The position numbers and the translations under genes were made by a program. Positions 18,267 through 27,486 of a DNA stretch of 64,000 nt are shown piece by piece; the first letter of the stretch is position 1; each line of letters begins with the position of its first letter. The notes under the pieces are model-generated. The model saw nothing but the letters and a program-made list of their open reading frames with translations. It ran no database searches and was not told the origin of the DNA. Origin of the DNA: Weissella koreensis KCTC 3621 (GTDB taxonomy: Bacteria; Bacillota; Bacilli; Lactobacillales; Lactobacillaceae); assembly GCF_000277645.1 (NCBI RefSeq), contig NZ_AKGG01000012.1, forward strand, positions 1-64,000, read 5' to 3'.

Positions 18267-18294
18267 ATTGTACAACGATTTATTTTAATGTCAA
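18267..18294 (-). promoter_or_regulatory. Promoter of the amino acid ABC transporter operon
   Basis: TTGACA, 16-base spacer and TACAAT on the minus strand, a near-consensus sigma-A promoter placed directly after the stop of the preceding gene. The leader to the first transporter gene is about 180 bases. Confidence 0.8.
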
Positions 18295-18295
18295 A

Positions 18296-19297
18296 TTAGG
18301 CATTAAATTTATTTTTTATATCATCAATACCTTTAATCATCAATGTGATTTTACCGTCAGGATTATTAATCAATTCAACCTGATTTTTATCTTGATAGGC
18401 TTCAATTGGAATCGAAATTTGAATTCCCGAATCTAAAACAAATTTTTGTGTTGAATACTTTTTTTGATACTTCAATGGATTATCAATTTTAATATCATGA
18501 TTAATTGATCGGCTTTCTAGTGCTTCTTGATAAACCTCTTTAGCACTAAAATTTTGATCGAAGAGTGCATCTCCAATTTTTTCTGGCGAAACTACGCCTT
18601 GATCAGAAACATTTTCATAAATAATTTCTTGAGTATTCGCTAAAGTCTCATGTAAAGGCATATCAAATTTATCAGCCACGTGTTTTACCGCTTGTTTTAA
18701 GCCCTGCAACTCATTTTTAACACTTGGATTAAGATTCAATTGAGCAAATTTTTCGGCAAAATAGGCCATACGTTGACCATTATGTTGAAAATGCTTTTCA
18801 ATTAGACGAACTGATCCATCCATTAAGTCAATAATTAAGCCTTCATCAGGTACAGTTCCAGCATTGGGTAAAATAGCTTGATTGACAATCAACTTATTAC
18901 TTAAAATATCATCTTCATAATCCACCATATGTGCAAAACGTGGAGTAAAGTTTAATTTAAACAATGCAAAATAATCATGAGCTTCATCACTATATTCTGA
19001 AATTAACAAATCACTTCCTGGCACTTCTGGAATATCGCTAATAATTGAAAATAACTTTTGAGCTAATTGACTAGTTTTTTCTACAAAAGTCTCTGAACTA
19101 TTATCATCTAAAACCTGAGCTAAATAATCATCTCCATTTAACTGGCTAGTTTGATAATCGCTTGAGTTAAACTTTGAAATTTGTTTTTCAAGATAATCAT
19201 GTAAATTAACTTGATCTAAATTCATTTCATTTTGTGACAAGATTAATTGATGAGCATCTTGATCGAGAATATGCAAAATCGCATGTTTTAAAATCAT
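18296..19297 (-). CDS. Nucleoid-associated protein (NA37/YejK family)
   Basis: A 333-aa soluble acidic protein that matches the 37-kDa nucleoid-associated family (NdpA/YejK, PF04245): start MILKHAILHILD, internal KHFQHNGQRMAYFAEKF and the C-terminal half with GIQISIPIEAYQDKNQVE. The E. coli homologue binds nucleoid DNA; the role in lactic acid bacteria is unknown. Its start overlaps the sepM stop by one base, so it is the last gene of the ftsW-ylbG-rsmD-coaD-sepM run. No terminator is visible between its stop and the promoter of the next transcription unit. Confidence 0.8.
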   Translation of the reverse strand: MILKHAILHILDQDAHQLILSQNEMNLDQVNLHDYLEKQISKFNSSDYQTSQLNGDDYLAQVLDDNSSETFVEKTSQLAQKLFSIISDIPEVPGSDLLISEYSDEAHDYFALFKLNFTPRFAHMVDYEDDILSNKLIVNQAILPNAGTVPDEGLIIDLMDGSVRLIEKHFQHNGQRMAYFAEKFAQLNLNPSVKNELQGLKQAVKHVADKFDMPLHETLANTQEIIYENVSDQGVVSPEKIGDALFDQNFSAKEVYQEALESRSINHDIKIDNPLKYQKKYSTQKFVLDSGIQISIPIEAYQDKNQVELINNPDGKITLMIKGIDDIKNKFNA

Positions 19298-20367
19298 TAT
19301 TTATTTTCCTCTTTTACTGGATGTGCTTCTAAATAATCGAGTGCTTGTTGAAAATTAGATACAGGAACCACTTTTAATTGTGGTTCGTATTTTTGAGCAG
19401 TTTTTTTAGCTAATTGATAATTGGTTTGATGCTTTTCTTCATACTTCAAATACTTATCTGGCACCTTTAAATATGGAGCGAAGAAAATCTTAGAACCGCT
19501 CTCGCCTGCAGAAATAACCTTCTTATCAATCCCACCAATTTCACCAACATTACCTTCACGGTCAATCGTTCCGGTTCCCGAAATTAAGCGTCCTTGTGCC
19601 AAATTATTATTACTTAAAGCTTCATACAATTCCAATGAAAACATTAGTCCACCAGAAGGTCCCCCAATTTTACCCATATCAGCGGTAATCTTAGGTTTAG
19701 TGGAAATTGTTGTATGATCAATCAAAAGGATCCCAATTCCCGGTATTTTAGCATTAGCTCCGCCTAAGGAAACCGTTGGATGCGTACTATTATATTGCTT
19801 ATTATTACGGGAATAAGTAATAGTAATGGGATCACCTAATTTATGATTGCGAATGGTGCTTTGAAAATCAGTAACACTTGCCTGCTTTTCTCCATTAATC
19901 TTAGTAATCATATCGCCAATTTTAAGATCTTTTTTAAACTTAGAATTGGGTTGAAGCGATCGAACATAAACCCCTTTAAAATTTTCTTTGTAATCAATTC
20001 CTGCTTTTTTTAGGGCTACTGCTTTGGCATTATTAAATGCTGTATCCATATCAATTTTATCTATTTTCTGTTCTTCACTGCTTGTAGCACCAGCCATAAC
20101 TTGATCTTTAGTCATAAAGTCAGCGTGCGGATTAGTTAAGGTGATCAATGCGCCTAGCCCCGTTAATTGGCTAAGTGAAATAGCAGTCAAACTATAATCA
20201 CCCTTAAAATTAGGCTTTTTATTATCAACTTTTATAAAGTTTTTCAGCCCAACTGAAATTCCTGGAGATTCGCTATAAAGCGGTAAAGGCATCATGAGAA
20301 AACCAGCTAATAAAATTGCAATAATCGACCAAATCAGCCATTTATATTTTGTTTTTAAAGGACGCAT
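19297..20367 (-). CDS. sepM: SepM-family PDZ/Lon-like membrane protease
   Basis: A 356-aa protein with one N-terminal membrane anchor (about residues 10-30), a PDZ domain (about 125-195) and a C-terminal Lon-type S16 protease domain. The Ser-Lys dyad is visible as S238 in GGPSGG and K283 in EIGGIDKK. Streptococcal SepM trims the competence pheromone CSP outside the cell; the family is also called YlbL in Bacillus, where it is linked to cell-division control. The coaD-sepM order is conserved in Firmicutes. The substrate in this organism is unknown. Confidence 0.93.
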   Translation of the reverse strand: MRPLKTKYKWLIWSIIAILLAGFLMMPLPLYSESPGISVGLKNFIKVDNKKPNFKGDYSLTAISLSQLTGLGALITLTNPHADFMTKDQVMAGATSSEEQKIDKIDMDTAFNNAKAVALKKAGIDYKENFKGVYVRSLQPNSKFKKDLKIGDMITKINGEKQASVTDFQSTIRNHKLGDPITITYSRNNKQYNSTHPTVSLGGANAKIPGIGILLIDHTTISTKPKITADMGKIGGPSGGLMFSLELYEALSNNNLAQGRLISGTGTIDREGNVGEIGGIDKKVISAGESGSKIFFAPYLKVPDKYLKYEEKHQTNYQLAKKTAQKYEPQLKVVPVSNFQQALDYLEAHPVKEENK

Positions 20368-20375
20368 TGTCTTTT

Positions 20376-20867
20376 TTACTCACTTCTTTGGTATTTTTGG
20401 TTAATAGCTTGTGCAACATCACTAGGCACCAGGGTTTTGATATCAGCGCCAAAATGGGCTAATTCCCTGACCATAGAACTAGAAATCGCTTGATTTTCTG
20501 GCCGAGCCATCAAAAAAACAGTTTCCGCATCAGCTAATTTTTGATTTAATTCAGCAATGTTTTTCTCATACTGATAATCAGTCGCATTGCGAACACCACG
20601 TGCAATAGACTTAGCTCCTAATTGATGAACTAATTCCATTGTGAGACCATCATATGAAATCACTGAAGCATTTGTCAATTGAGCTTCTTTTAACGCTTTT
20701 TCAATTAAAATTTTACGCTCTTCTACCGAAAACAATCCTGACTTAGCTTGATTTTTTCCAATCGCAACAATTACTTCATCAAATAGTTCACTCAACCGGT
20801 GCACTAGATCTAAATGACCCAGGGTAAACGGATCAAAACTTCCTGGAAAAATAACTTTACGCATCAT
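20376..20867 (-). CDS. coaD: Phosphopantetheine adenylyltransferase
   Basis: A 163-aa nucleotidyltransferase for the fourth step of coenzyme A synthesis (ATP plus 4'-phosphopantetheine to dephospho-CoA). The start is KVIFPGSFDPFTLGHLDLV with the TxGH nucleotide motif, and the C-terminal half has ENQAISSSMVRELAHFG, the ISSS motif. The start at 20867 has AAGGGG 6 bases upstream, within the end of rsmD. It lies between rsmD and sepM, the usual Firmicute order. Confidence 0.96.
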   Translation of the reverse strand: MMRKVIFPGSFDPFTLGHLDLVHRLSELFDEVIVAIGKNQAKSGLFSVEERKILIEKALKEAQLTNASVISYDGLTMELVHQLGAKSIARGVRNATDYQYEKNIAELNQKLADAETVFLMARPENQAISSSMVRELAHFGADIKTLVPSDVAQAINQKYQRSE

Positions 20868-20870
20868 AAA

Positions 20871-21422
20871 TCACCCCTTAAAACGATAAATTGTAATTAC
20901 TGTAATTCCATATTCTCTTTGCTTCCATAATTCGAAGCCCCCAATTTGATCTGGTAATTGTGCTTCCTGATCAGTTTCAGCCATTAAAATAGCATTATCA
21001 GCAATTAAATTAGCTGCTGATAACTTTTCAACATCTGCTTGAATTGTTTGTTTAGCATAAGGCGGGTCGAAATAGAACAAATCAAAAGCCTGTTGTCCAT
21101 TTAAGCGTTGAATCGCTTGATCTGCACTACTTTTGATAACGGTAAATTTTTCGCTCTCCTTAGTAACCGCCACATTAGATTGAATTGTTTTAATTGCTGC
21201 AAATTGTCGGTCAACTAAGACCGCTTCTTCAATTCCTCGTGAAACCCCTTCAATACTTAATCCACCAGAACCAGCATATAAATCTAATGAGCGACCCCCA
21301 TCAAAATAAGGGCCGATTAAATTAAAGACAGCTTCTTTGATCTTATCTGTGGTAGGGCGCGTTGCCGAACCTGGGACCGCCTTTAACGCACGGCCTCTAT
21401 AATCTCCACTTATAATTCGCAT
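20871..21422 (-). CDS. rsmD: 16S rRNA (guanine966-N2)-methyltransferase
   Basis: A 183-aa SAM-dependent methyltransferase. It opens MRIISGDYRGRALKAVPG and TRPTTDKIKEAVFNLIG, has the SAM-binding loop SLDLYAGSGGLSIEGVSRG and the catalytic motif FDPPYA, all diagnostic of RsmD (YhhF), which modifies G966 of 16S rRNA. The gene sits 3 bases upstream of coaD and 12 bases after ylbG in one operon. Confidence 0.95.
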   Translation of the reverse strand: MRIISGDYRGRALKAVPGSATRPTTDKIKEAVFNLIGPYFDGGRSLDLYAGSGGLSIEGVSRGIEEAVLVDRQFAAIKTIQSNVAVTKESEKFTVIKSSADQAIQRLNGQQAFDLFYFDPPYAKQTIQADVEKLSAANLIADNAILMAETDQEAQLPDQIGGFELWKQREYGITVITIYRFKG

Positions 21423-21434
21423 TTTAACCTTCCC

Positions 21435-21746
21435 CTATAATTCATCATCAGCCCCAACCATGTCAGCTAATTCAAATTCATCAACGGCAAAGGCTACACT
21501 ATCTTGATTGCTACCAACAGTTGAATCAACTTCAGGCCAATTGGAAATTTCAACTGATTTTACAAACCCTAAACGACTAATTAAAATTTGCTTTTTCTCA
21601 ATATCAGCTTCATCCATATAAATAACCGCATATTTCAACTTATTTGAGATATATTCAATCACTCCAAAGCGTCGTAATTGTTTTGCTTGCTTAAAATTAT
21701 TTAGATAAACAATCACACTCCGACGAGGTTTAATTTCTAATTCCAT
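21435..21746 (-). CDS. ylbG: YlbG family protein (UPF0298)
   Basis: A 103-aa small protein whose N-terminal 75 residues (RRSVIVYLNNFKQAKQLRRFG, YISNKLKYAVIYMDE) match the YlbG/UPF0298 family, a conserved Firmicute protein of unknown function always near rsmD and coaD. The acidic C-terminal tail (about 75-103) is longer than in most members. It lies 2 bases after the ftsW stop. Confidence 0.88.
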   Translation of the reverse strand: MELEIKPRRSVIVYLNNFKQAKQLRRFGVIEYISNKLKYAVIYMDEADIEKKQILISRLGFVKSVEISNWPEVDSTVGSNQDSVAFAVDEFELADMVGADDEL

Positions 21747-21748
21747 TC

Positions 21749-22918
21749 TTAAGCCTGTCCCTTCTTTTTATCAGCTAAATACAATTCTTTTTCAATCTTA
21801 ATTTGCTTAATCACATTTAAATCAATGGCAAACATTAGTCCTAATGATAATATCGACGAACCTCCCACTGAAATTAAAGGAAAAGTAACTCCGGTAATTG
21901 GTAACGCTCCAACGACTCCGCCTAAATTAACAATAATTTGCAGTAACAAGTAACTAGCTGATCCAACCAATAGTAAACGATAACGCATTGAAGGCGTACG
22001 GAATGCAAAATAAATCAACCGCCAACTAATAATAACAAGTGCTATGACAACCAAAGCAACTCCAATAGCCCCCATTTCTTCACTAACTACTGCCATAATA
22101 AAGTCGGTATTTGGTTCTGGCAAATTACTGTTTTTTTGTAAACTACGTCCTAATCCACGCCCAAATAAACCACCATTACTAATGGCGTAATAAGAATTAA
22201 TAACTTGATTTCCGGTTGTCTGCGCATACTTCCATGGATTTAGATATGCAGTAAAACGCTGCAAGCTATAATGTGTAGACAGTGACAAAATTGGTTCTAA
22301 AGCCCGTAATCCAACTTGCCATATTAATATAACTCCAGTTATTACGATTACCGAAAACCTTTTTTTTACACCTGAGGCCAAAATAATCACGGCCATGATA
22401 CCAGTGGTAATAATGAATCCTCCAGTATCTGGGAAAAGAAATAATATTACACAGACAAAGGCAAATCTGATCCATCCAAGATGTATAAAATTATATTTAT
22501 TATCGTGATTACGGGTCATGGCAAATGATCCCCATAAAATTAAACAGACCTTATAAAGTTCCACGGGTTGAATAGAGATTGGTCCCAACACAATCCAACC
22601 TCTAGCTCCATTAATTGGTGGAAAGAAAAAAGTCGTTAATAGCAAGAATAATGAGATGAAATACATCATATAGGCAATAGCCCCTAATGAATCAATCCAT
22701 TTTTTGGATGCATGATAACCAACTAGCATCATAATAAAAGCCATCAAATAAAATGATAGTTGCTTAAATAATGTACCTGACGGCGTACCCGTTAACATAC
22801 CAGCACTGGCAGAAAAAGACATTACACTTCCAAAAGACATTAGCGCTAAGACTAATATCGCAATCCACCAGTCAAAATAACGCATCCGATATTGTATTTT
22901 TTTAAATAATTTTACCAA
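21749..22918 (-). CDS. ftsW: Cell division peptidoglycan polymerase FtsW (SEDS family)
   Basis: A 389-aa SEDS protein with about ten helices. It shows NGARGWIVLGPISIQPVELYK, GGLFGRGLGRSLQKNSNLPEPNTDFI and the C-terminal GVTFPLISVGGSSIL, the FtsW/RodA signatures; SEDS proteins polymerise lipid II glycan with a partner PBP at the septum. I choose a TTG start at 22918 with GAGGGG 5 bases upstream; an in-frame TTG at 22942 has no ribosome site and the first internal ATG lies past the N-terminal helix boundary. FtsW rather than RodA is inferred from the ylbG-rsmD neighbourhood. Confidence 0.88.
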   Translation of the reverse strand: MVKLFKKIQYRMRYFDWWIAILVLALMSFGSVMSFSASAGMLTGTPSGTLFKQLSFYLMAFIMMLVGYHASKKWIDSLGAIAYMMYFISLFLLLTTFFFPPINGARGWIVLGPISIQPVELYKVCLILWGSFAMTRNHDNKYNFIHLGWIRFAFVCVILFLFPDTGGFIITTGIMAVIILASGVKKRFSVIVITGVILIWQVGLRALEPILSLSTHYSLQRFTAYLNPWKYAQTTGNQVINSYYAISNGGLFGRGLGRSLQKNSNLPEPNTDFIMAVVSEEMGAIGVALVVIALVIISWRLIYFAFRTPSMRYRLLLVGSASYLLLQIIVNLGGVVGALPITGVTFPLISVGGSSILSLGLMFAIDLNVIKQIKIEKELYLADKKKGQA

Positions 22919-23020
22919 ACCGGTCCCCTCATATTTCTCCAAAGAGTTAATAATAATATTATATACTAATTTTTCTGCAAAAATACTGATTCTAATTGAA
23001 GTTTAACCATTTTAGTTTAA

Positions 23021-23060
23021 ATAAAAAGAGAGCCTGGACAAAAACTATCCCGGTCTCTCG
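23021..23060 (-). terminator. Intrinsic terminator after typA
   Basis: GAGAGACCGGG pairs with CCAGGCTCTC (one mismatch) and is followed by TTTTTA on the minus strand. The stem-loop resembles the one at 42384-42418. Confidence 0.85.
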
Positions 23061-23158
23061 ATTTATGTTAAAAATATAATTTTTCTAAAACTTAAATTTA
23101 CGCAATGAACGTAACACCTAAAATTTAAAATATTATCCTTTTTAACTTTTATTAAATA

Positions 23159-25000
23159 TTATTGTTGAGACATCTTACGACGCTTAGCATACTTCTCACG
23201 TTCAGAAGTATTCAAGATATCCTTACGAATTCGAACGTTTTCTGGAGTTACTTCAACATATTCATCTTCGTTCAAGAATTCCAAAGAAGCTTCCAATCCC
23301 ATCTCACGAGGAGTCTTGATTGATGAAGTTTGATCCTTGTTTGAAGAACGAACGTTTGATTGTGGCTTTAACTTAGTAACGTTCACAGAGATATCGTTAT
23401 CTCGTGAATTCATTCCAACAATCATTCCTTCATAAACTTCAACTCCAGCTCCAACGAACATTTGTCCACGATCTTCAACACCCATGATGGCGTAATTAGT
23501 CGTTGTTCCTTGTGTAATTGAAACTAAGGCACCATTACGACGACCTGGTTCCCAGTTACGAACGATTGGACGGTAGTCTTCGTAAGTGTGATTGTAAATT
23601 CCATATCCGCGGGTTGCTGATAAGAATTCAGTTGAATATCCGATCAAACCACGTGAAGGAGCTACGTAAGACAAACGAGTTTGTCCGTTTCCCATAGCTT
23701 CCATGTTTAACATTTCACCCTTACGTTGGTTCAATGAATCGATAACAGATGAAGCATATTCATCTGGTGTATCAATTTGAACAGATTCGTACGGTTCTGA
23801 TTGAACGCCATCAATCTCACGATAGATAACTTGTGGACGAGAAGCTTGTAATTCAAAGCCTTCACGACGCATTGTTTCAATCAAGATAGAAAGGTGCAAT
23901 TCACCACGACCAGAGACTAACCAAGCACCAGCTTCATCAGTATCTTCAACACGCAAAGAAACGTCAGTATGCAATTCTCGACGAAGACGATCTTCAATTT
24001 GACGGGCCGTTACAAACTTACCTTCGCGACCAGCGAACGGTGAGTCATTTTGACGGAAAGTCATTTGCAAAGTTGGTTCATCGATACGCAAAACAGGCAA
24101 TGCTTCAGGATGCTCAGGATCAGCAACTGTTTCACCAACTGAAATTTCTTCCATTCCAGCAAGTGCAATCAAGTCACCAGCTTCGGCTTGTTCGATTTCA
24201 ACTCGGTCAAGTCCAATAAATCCAAACAACTTAGTAACTCGGAAAGTTTGAGTTGTTCCATCTAATTTCATAACTTCAACAGAATCACCAAGCTTGATAG
24301 TTCCACGGAAGACACGTCCAATACCAATACGACCAAGGAAGTCATTATAGTCAAGCAAAGCAACTTGGAATTGCAATGGCTCATCTGAATTATCTTCAGG
24401 GGCTGGAATTGTTTCGAATACCTTGTCAAAGACAGGCTTCATTGTGTGTTCTTGCTTATCAACTTCTGGATCTAATGAAGATGTTCCGTTCATAGCTGAA
24501 GCAAAGATAACTGGGAATTCCAATTGTTCTTCATCAGCTCCAAGCTCAATGAACAAATCCAAAACTTCATCGACTACTTCAGAAGGACGAGCCCCTGGAC
24601 GGTCAACTTTGTTAACTACCACAATTGGAGTTAAGTTTTGTTCAAAAGCCTTTTTCAAAACGAAACGAGTTTGTGGCATTGTTCCTTCAAAGGCATCAAC
24701 AACCAACAAAACTCCATCAACCATCTTCATGATACGTTCAACTTCACCACCGAAGTCAGCGTGGCCGGGAGTATCAACGATGTTAATTTGCTTATCTCCA
24801 ACCTTAACGGCTGTGTTTTTAGCTAAGATTGTGATTCCACGTTCTTTTTCAAGATCGTTTGTATCCATTGCTCGATCAGTAATGTTATTACGAGCATCCA
24901 ATGTATCTGATTGCTTCAATAATTCATTCACCAACGTGGTCTTACCATGATCGACGTGGGCGATGATTGCAATGTTACGAATATTATCGCGTTTTGCCAA
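23159..25000 (-). CDS. typA: Ribosome-associated GTPase TypA/BipA
   Basis: A 613-aa translational GTPase related to EF-G and LepA that acts in ribosome assembly and stress adaptation. G1 is AHVDHGKTTLV, the switch I region has RGITILAKNTA, G3 is DTPGHADFGGE and G4 is VVNKVDRP. Domain III-V sequences and the TypA-specific C-terminal domain (SRGLIGYSTEFLSATRGYG) follow. The start codon is TTG at 25000, with AAGGAG 9 bases upstream; no in-frame ATG precedes it. It is monocistronic with its own terminator. Confidence 0.97.
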   Translation of the reverse strand: MAKRDNIRNIAIIAHVDHGKTTLVNELLKQSDTLDARNNITDRAMDTNDLEKERGITILAKNTAVKVGDKQINIVDTPGHADFGGEVERIMKMVDGVLLVVDAFEGTMPQTRFVLKKAFEQNLTPIVVVNKVDRPGARPSEVVDEVLDLFIELGADEEQLEFPVIFASAMNGTSSLDPEVDKQEHTMKPVFDKVFETIPAPEDNSDEPLQFQVALLDYNDFLGRIGIGRVFRGTIKLGDSVEVMKLDGTTQTFRVTKLFGFIGLDRVEIEQAEAGDLIALAGMEEISVGETVADPEHPEALPVLRIDEPTLQMTFRQNDSPFAGREGKFVTARQIEDRLRRELHTDVSLRVEDTDEAGAWLVSGRGELHLSILIETMRREGFELQASRPQVIYREIDGVQSEPYESVQIDTPDEYASSVIDSLNQRKGEMLNMEAMGNGQTRLSYVAPSRGLIGYSTEFLSATRGYGIYNHTYEDYRPIVRNWEPGRRNGALVSITQGTTTNYAIMGVEDRGQMFVGAGVEVYEGMIVGMNSRDNDISVNVTKLKPQSNVRSSNKDQTSSIKTPREMGLEASLEFLNEDEYVEVTPENVRIRKDILNTSEREKYAKRRKMSQQ

Positions 25001-25067
25001 ATTCCTGTTCTCCTTGACGTTTTCGTCACTTTAATTTCTTTTTACTATTCTACACCAAATGTCACAA

Positions 25068-25107
25068 AATAAAACGCCAAATTGACCTTTTAAAGGTTAC
25101 TTGACGT
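25068..25107 (-). terminator. Terminator overlapping the suhB-like stop codon
   Basis: ACGTCAA pairs with TTGGCGT around an interrupted inner helix, then TTTTATTTT. The stop codon of the upstream gene lies inside the stem. Confidence 0.55.
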
Positions 25108-25887
25108 ATTTGTCAACATTTTAATGTCTGCCATAACCTGTTTTTGAGATGCTAAGATGACATTTGATGATAACATGTCTAACGGTTGACCGTCAAGTGT
25201 TTCTACTTGTAACCCTAGACTCCGGCATAGGACTAATCCTGCCGCAAAATCCCAAGGTTTTAAGACACTGGTAAATCCTCCACATTGACCTTTTAATAGC
25301 CGAATAAATGAAATACCCGCGGAACCATAAACCCGATAACCTAGAGCCATTCGGGCAATGTTTTGATATTGATAATGATCATATAACAAATGAGTCCCTG
25401 AAAAAGAAATTATACTTTGATCTAATTTATTCTCAGTCGGTTCTTCCATTGTGGCTTTATTTAATCGGACACCTTGTGTAGGCCCCCCATGAACGACTTC
25501 ATTTTTAACAACATCCATAATCCAAGCTCCTTGAGCCTCGCCATCATAAAAATAAGCTAGCATGGAAGCATATTCATCATGTTGTTTGACAAAATTCATC
25601 GTACCATCAATAGGATCAATAATCCAAACTGGGCCGTCTAGATTATTAACTTCATCCCCAAATCCCTCTTCACTTAAAATTCGAGCTGCTGGATTTAATT
25701 GTTTAATCTTTGCAATATACATTTGTTCAACAGTACGATCTAAATTAGTGACTAAATCACGGGCATTACTTTTAGTTTTAATAGTTAATGGATTTTTTAT
25801 TTCTTTCAAAATAAATTGACGAATTTCATCCATCCATTCCAAAACTAAGGTATCCAATTGCGCATTATTAATCGGCAATTTGTCCAT
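25090..25887 (-). CDS. Inositol monophosphatase family protein (SuhB/YktC-like)
   Basis: A 265-aa Mg2+-dependent phosphatase fold. Metal-binding motifs are SEEGFGDE and WIIDPIDGTMNFV (the DPxDGTxN signature), with the second metal site in LKPWDFAAGLVL. Relatives dephosphorylate inositol phosphate, NADP or related sugars; Bacillus YktC is an inositol monophosphatase and, as here, lies next to the UPF0223 gene yktA. Its ATG has GGAGG 5 bases upstream within the preceding gene, so the two are translationally linked. The true substrate is unknown. Confidence 0.88.
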   Translation of the reverse strand: MDKLPINNAQLDTLVLEWMDEIRQFILKEIKNPLTIKTKSNARDLVTNLDRTVEQMYIAKIKQLNPAARILSEEGFGDEVNNLDGPVWIIDPIDGTMNFVKQHDEYASMLAYFYDGEAQGAWIMDVVKNEVVHGGPTQGVRLNKATMEEPTENKLDQSIISFSGTHLLYDHYQYQNIARMALGYRVYGSAGISFIRLLKGQCGGFTSVLKPWDFAAGLVLCRSLGLQVETLDGQPLDMLSSNVILASQKQVMADIKMLTNTSSNL

Positions 25888-26172
25888 CTAGGCCTCCATC
25901 ATCAAAACCTTTTTATTAGTTTGGCGCGCTGCTTGAATTGTCCGATAAATACTATATTCTGAAGTCGTTTCAAATTGCCGACCAAGTTGTTTTTCTTCAC
26001 TTTTGCTAGTTACAACCGATTTAAAGCCTTGATACGCATTTAGCAACTTGTCTACTTCAACTCCACCTTCATAAGCTTTTGCCACTGATGAATAAAGTGC
26101 GCTGACTTTAATAATGTCATCTTTTGACCACCCATTCAAAAGGGGATAGTCGAAATTTAAATCACTTTTCAT
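25888..26172 (-). CDS. UPF0223 family protein (YktA-like)
   Basis: A 94-aa helical protein. FDYPLLNGWSKDDIIKVSALY and the C-terminal QFETTSEYSIYRTIQAAR match the UPF0223 (DUF1507) family of small Firmicute proteins of unknown function. It abuts the inositol-phosphatase gene, whose start immediately follows its stop, and lies 6 bases after the peptide deformylase gene. Confidence 0.85.
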   Translation of the reverse strand: MKSDLNFDYPLLNGWSKDDIIKVSALYSSVAKAYEGGVEVDKLLNAYQGFKSVVTSKSEEKQLGRQFETTSEYSIYRTIQAARQTNKKVLMMEA

Positions 26173-26178
26173 ATTTTA

Positions 26179-26790
26179 TTACCCCAAATATTTGGCATTA
26201 TCAATTTGATGCCATGGTTCATCACTTTTAATATGATCATAATAAAGAGTTCCCTTTAAATGATCAATTTCATGTTGGAACACAATTGCTGGATAACCTT
26301 CCAACTTCAAGTCGTGACTTTCACCTAGTTCATCTTGATAGCGAACTGTAATTCGATATGAACGATGAACATAACCAGGTCGATCTTCATCAACTGAAAG
26401 ACAACCTTCCCCAATAGTTAAAGCACATTGCTTAACAGATTGTCGAATAATAACTGGATTAAAGATCACTCCTTTGAAGAAATACTTAGGTTCCTCTTCT
26501 TCCACACTATCTTCAAAATCTTCAGCTTCATCATCCCAAGCTTGTTCATCTTCTTCAGGAATTAAAATAGCTGAGAACTGCTTTGATATGCCAACTTGAG
26601 GGGCTGCTAGCCCAACTCCTGGTCGCAAATCATATTTTTCGTTTAATTCTTCGTCCTGGCTAATCACTAGATATTCCATCATATTGTGCATAGCAGCCTG
26701 ATCATCAGCACTTAAAGGAAATTCGACTTTCCCAGCCTGCTGTCGCAAGACTTCTGATGGGTCTCGGACGATATCTTTCATTAGATACAT
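26179..26790 (-). CDS. def: Peptide deformylase
   Basis: A 203-aa type 2 deformylase that removes the N-formyl group from nascent proteins. Motif 1 is GVGLAAPQVG (58-67), motif 2 EGCLSV with metal ligand C130, and motif 3 QHEIDH with H173, E174 and H177. Between motifs 1 and 2 a strongly acidic loop (about 79-100, 15 Asp/Glu of 22) is present, longer than in Bacillus homologues. The start at 26790 is backed by GGAGG 9 bases upstream and by the family N-terminus. It heads a def-UPF0223-suhB run. Confidence 0.95.
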   Translation of the reverse strand: MYLMKDIVRDPSEVLRQQAGKVEFPLSADDQAAMHNMMEYLVISQDEELNEKYDLRPGVGLAAPQVGISKQFSAILIPEEDEQAWDDEAEDFEDSVEEEEPKYFFKGVIFNPVIIRQSVKQCALTIGEGCLSVDEDRPGYVHRSYRITVRYQDELGESHDLKLEGYPAIVFQHEIDHLKGTLYYDHIKSDEPWHQIDNAKYLG

Positions 26791-26855
26791 TTATGTACGC
26801 CTCCATATACGTTTTTATCATTAACTTTAATTATAACCTAATTTGTGAATTTAAG

Positions 26856-27350
26856 TTATGTTTGAAATGGTTGGTTTAATTTCTTTAGATCATGTAAATA
26901 AGCAACGGTTTGCTGGTTGCTTACATTTGCAACATCAATATGCAAAATGGGATGAATTTGGTCATACCATAAATCAGTGATAACAATTGGTGCAATCTCA
27001 GTATCAAGTTTAGGTAGATTTTTATCAGCACAATATTGCTTTAAATCATTATTAAAATGCTGTTGTAGTTCTTTTGGATCCAACCGTTGCTCATAATAAA
27101 TTTTAATTTCAAACGCCATAACATTATGACCCCAAATATTAGCAGTTAATGTTGAATTGATATTCTTTGGTAACTTTAATCCATGCTCAAACGTCGTATT
27201 TTTAAATAAATAATTAATAGCCTCATTCACCAACTGCTGAGAATGAATAATTTCAATTTCTGTCTTACGACGGCCAACAAGATGCTTAATTCTAATCGTT
27301 AATAAAATACCAATGATAATAATGGCCCCGATAATTAAGACTATTGTCAT
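26856..27350 (-). CDS. Hypothetical membrane-anchored protein, 164 aa
   Basis: I do not recognise this protein. Residues 2-22 form a hydrophobic helix (IVLIIGAIIIIGILLTIRI) followed by a positive KHLVGRRK, which predicts an N-in/C-out or signal-anchor orientation with cytoplasmic charge rules favouring the soluble part inside. The remaining 140 residues are mixed alpha/beta with no Cys pair or catalytic motif that I can name. It lies between def (65 bases downstream) and the divergent VanY-like gene. Length and codon use look normal for a real gene. Confidence 0.6.
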   Translation of the reverse strand: MTIVLIIGAIIIIGILLTIRIKHLVGRRKTEIEIIHSQQLVNEAINYLFKNTTFEHGLKLPKNINSTLTANIWGHNVMAFEIKIYYEQRLDPKELQQHFNNDLKQYCADKNLPKLDTEIAPIVITDLWYDQIHPILHIDVANVSNQQTVAYLHDLKKLNQPFQT

Positions 27351-27486
27351 TTATTTTTTCCTCCGCTATACCTTAATATTTTTGCATAGGTTAACATACC
27401 TATGTTTATTGTTCATATCATTACTAATTTATTGTGTTTTAAAGTATAATATTGCATACTAGCTACGAATTTTGAAGGAGAGTAAG

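Noticed and set aside
24423..24950. 175-codon antisense ORF within typA
   Set aside because: It is the exact complement of a highly conserved GTPase domain, has no ribosome site and shows shadow composition.
27472..27486. TTG start for the VanY-like peptidase
   Set aside because: It lies over the AAGGAG that serves the ATG at 27487.
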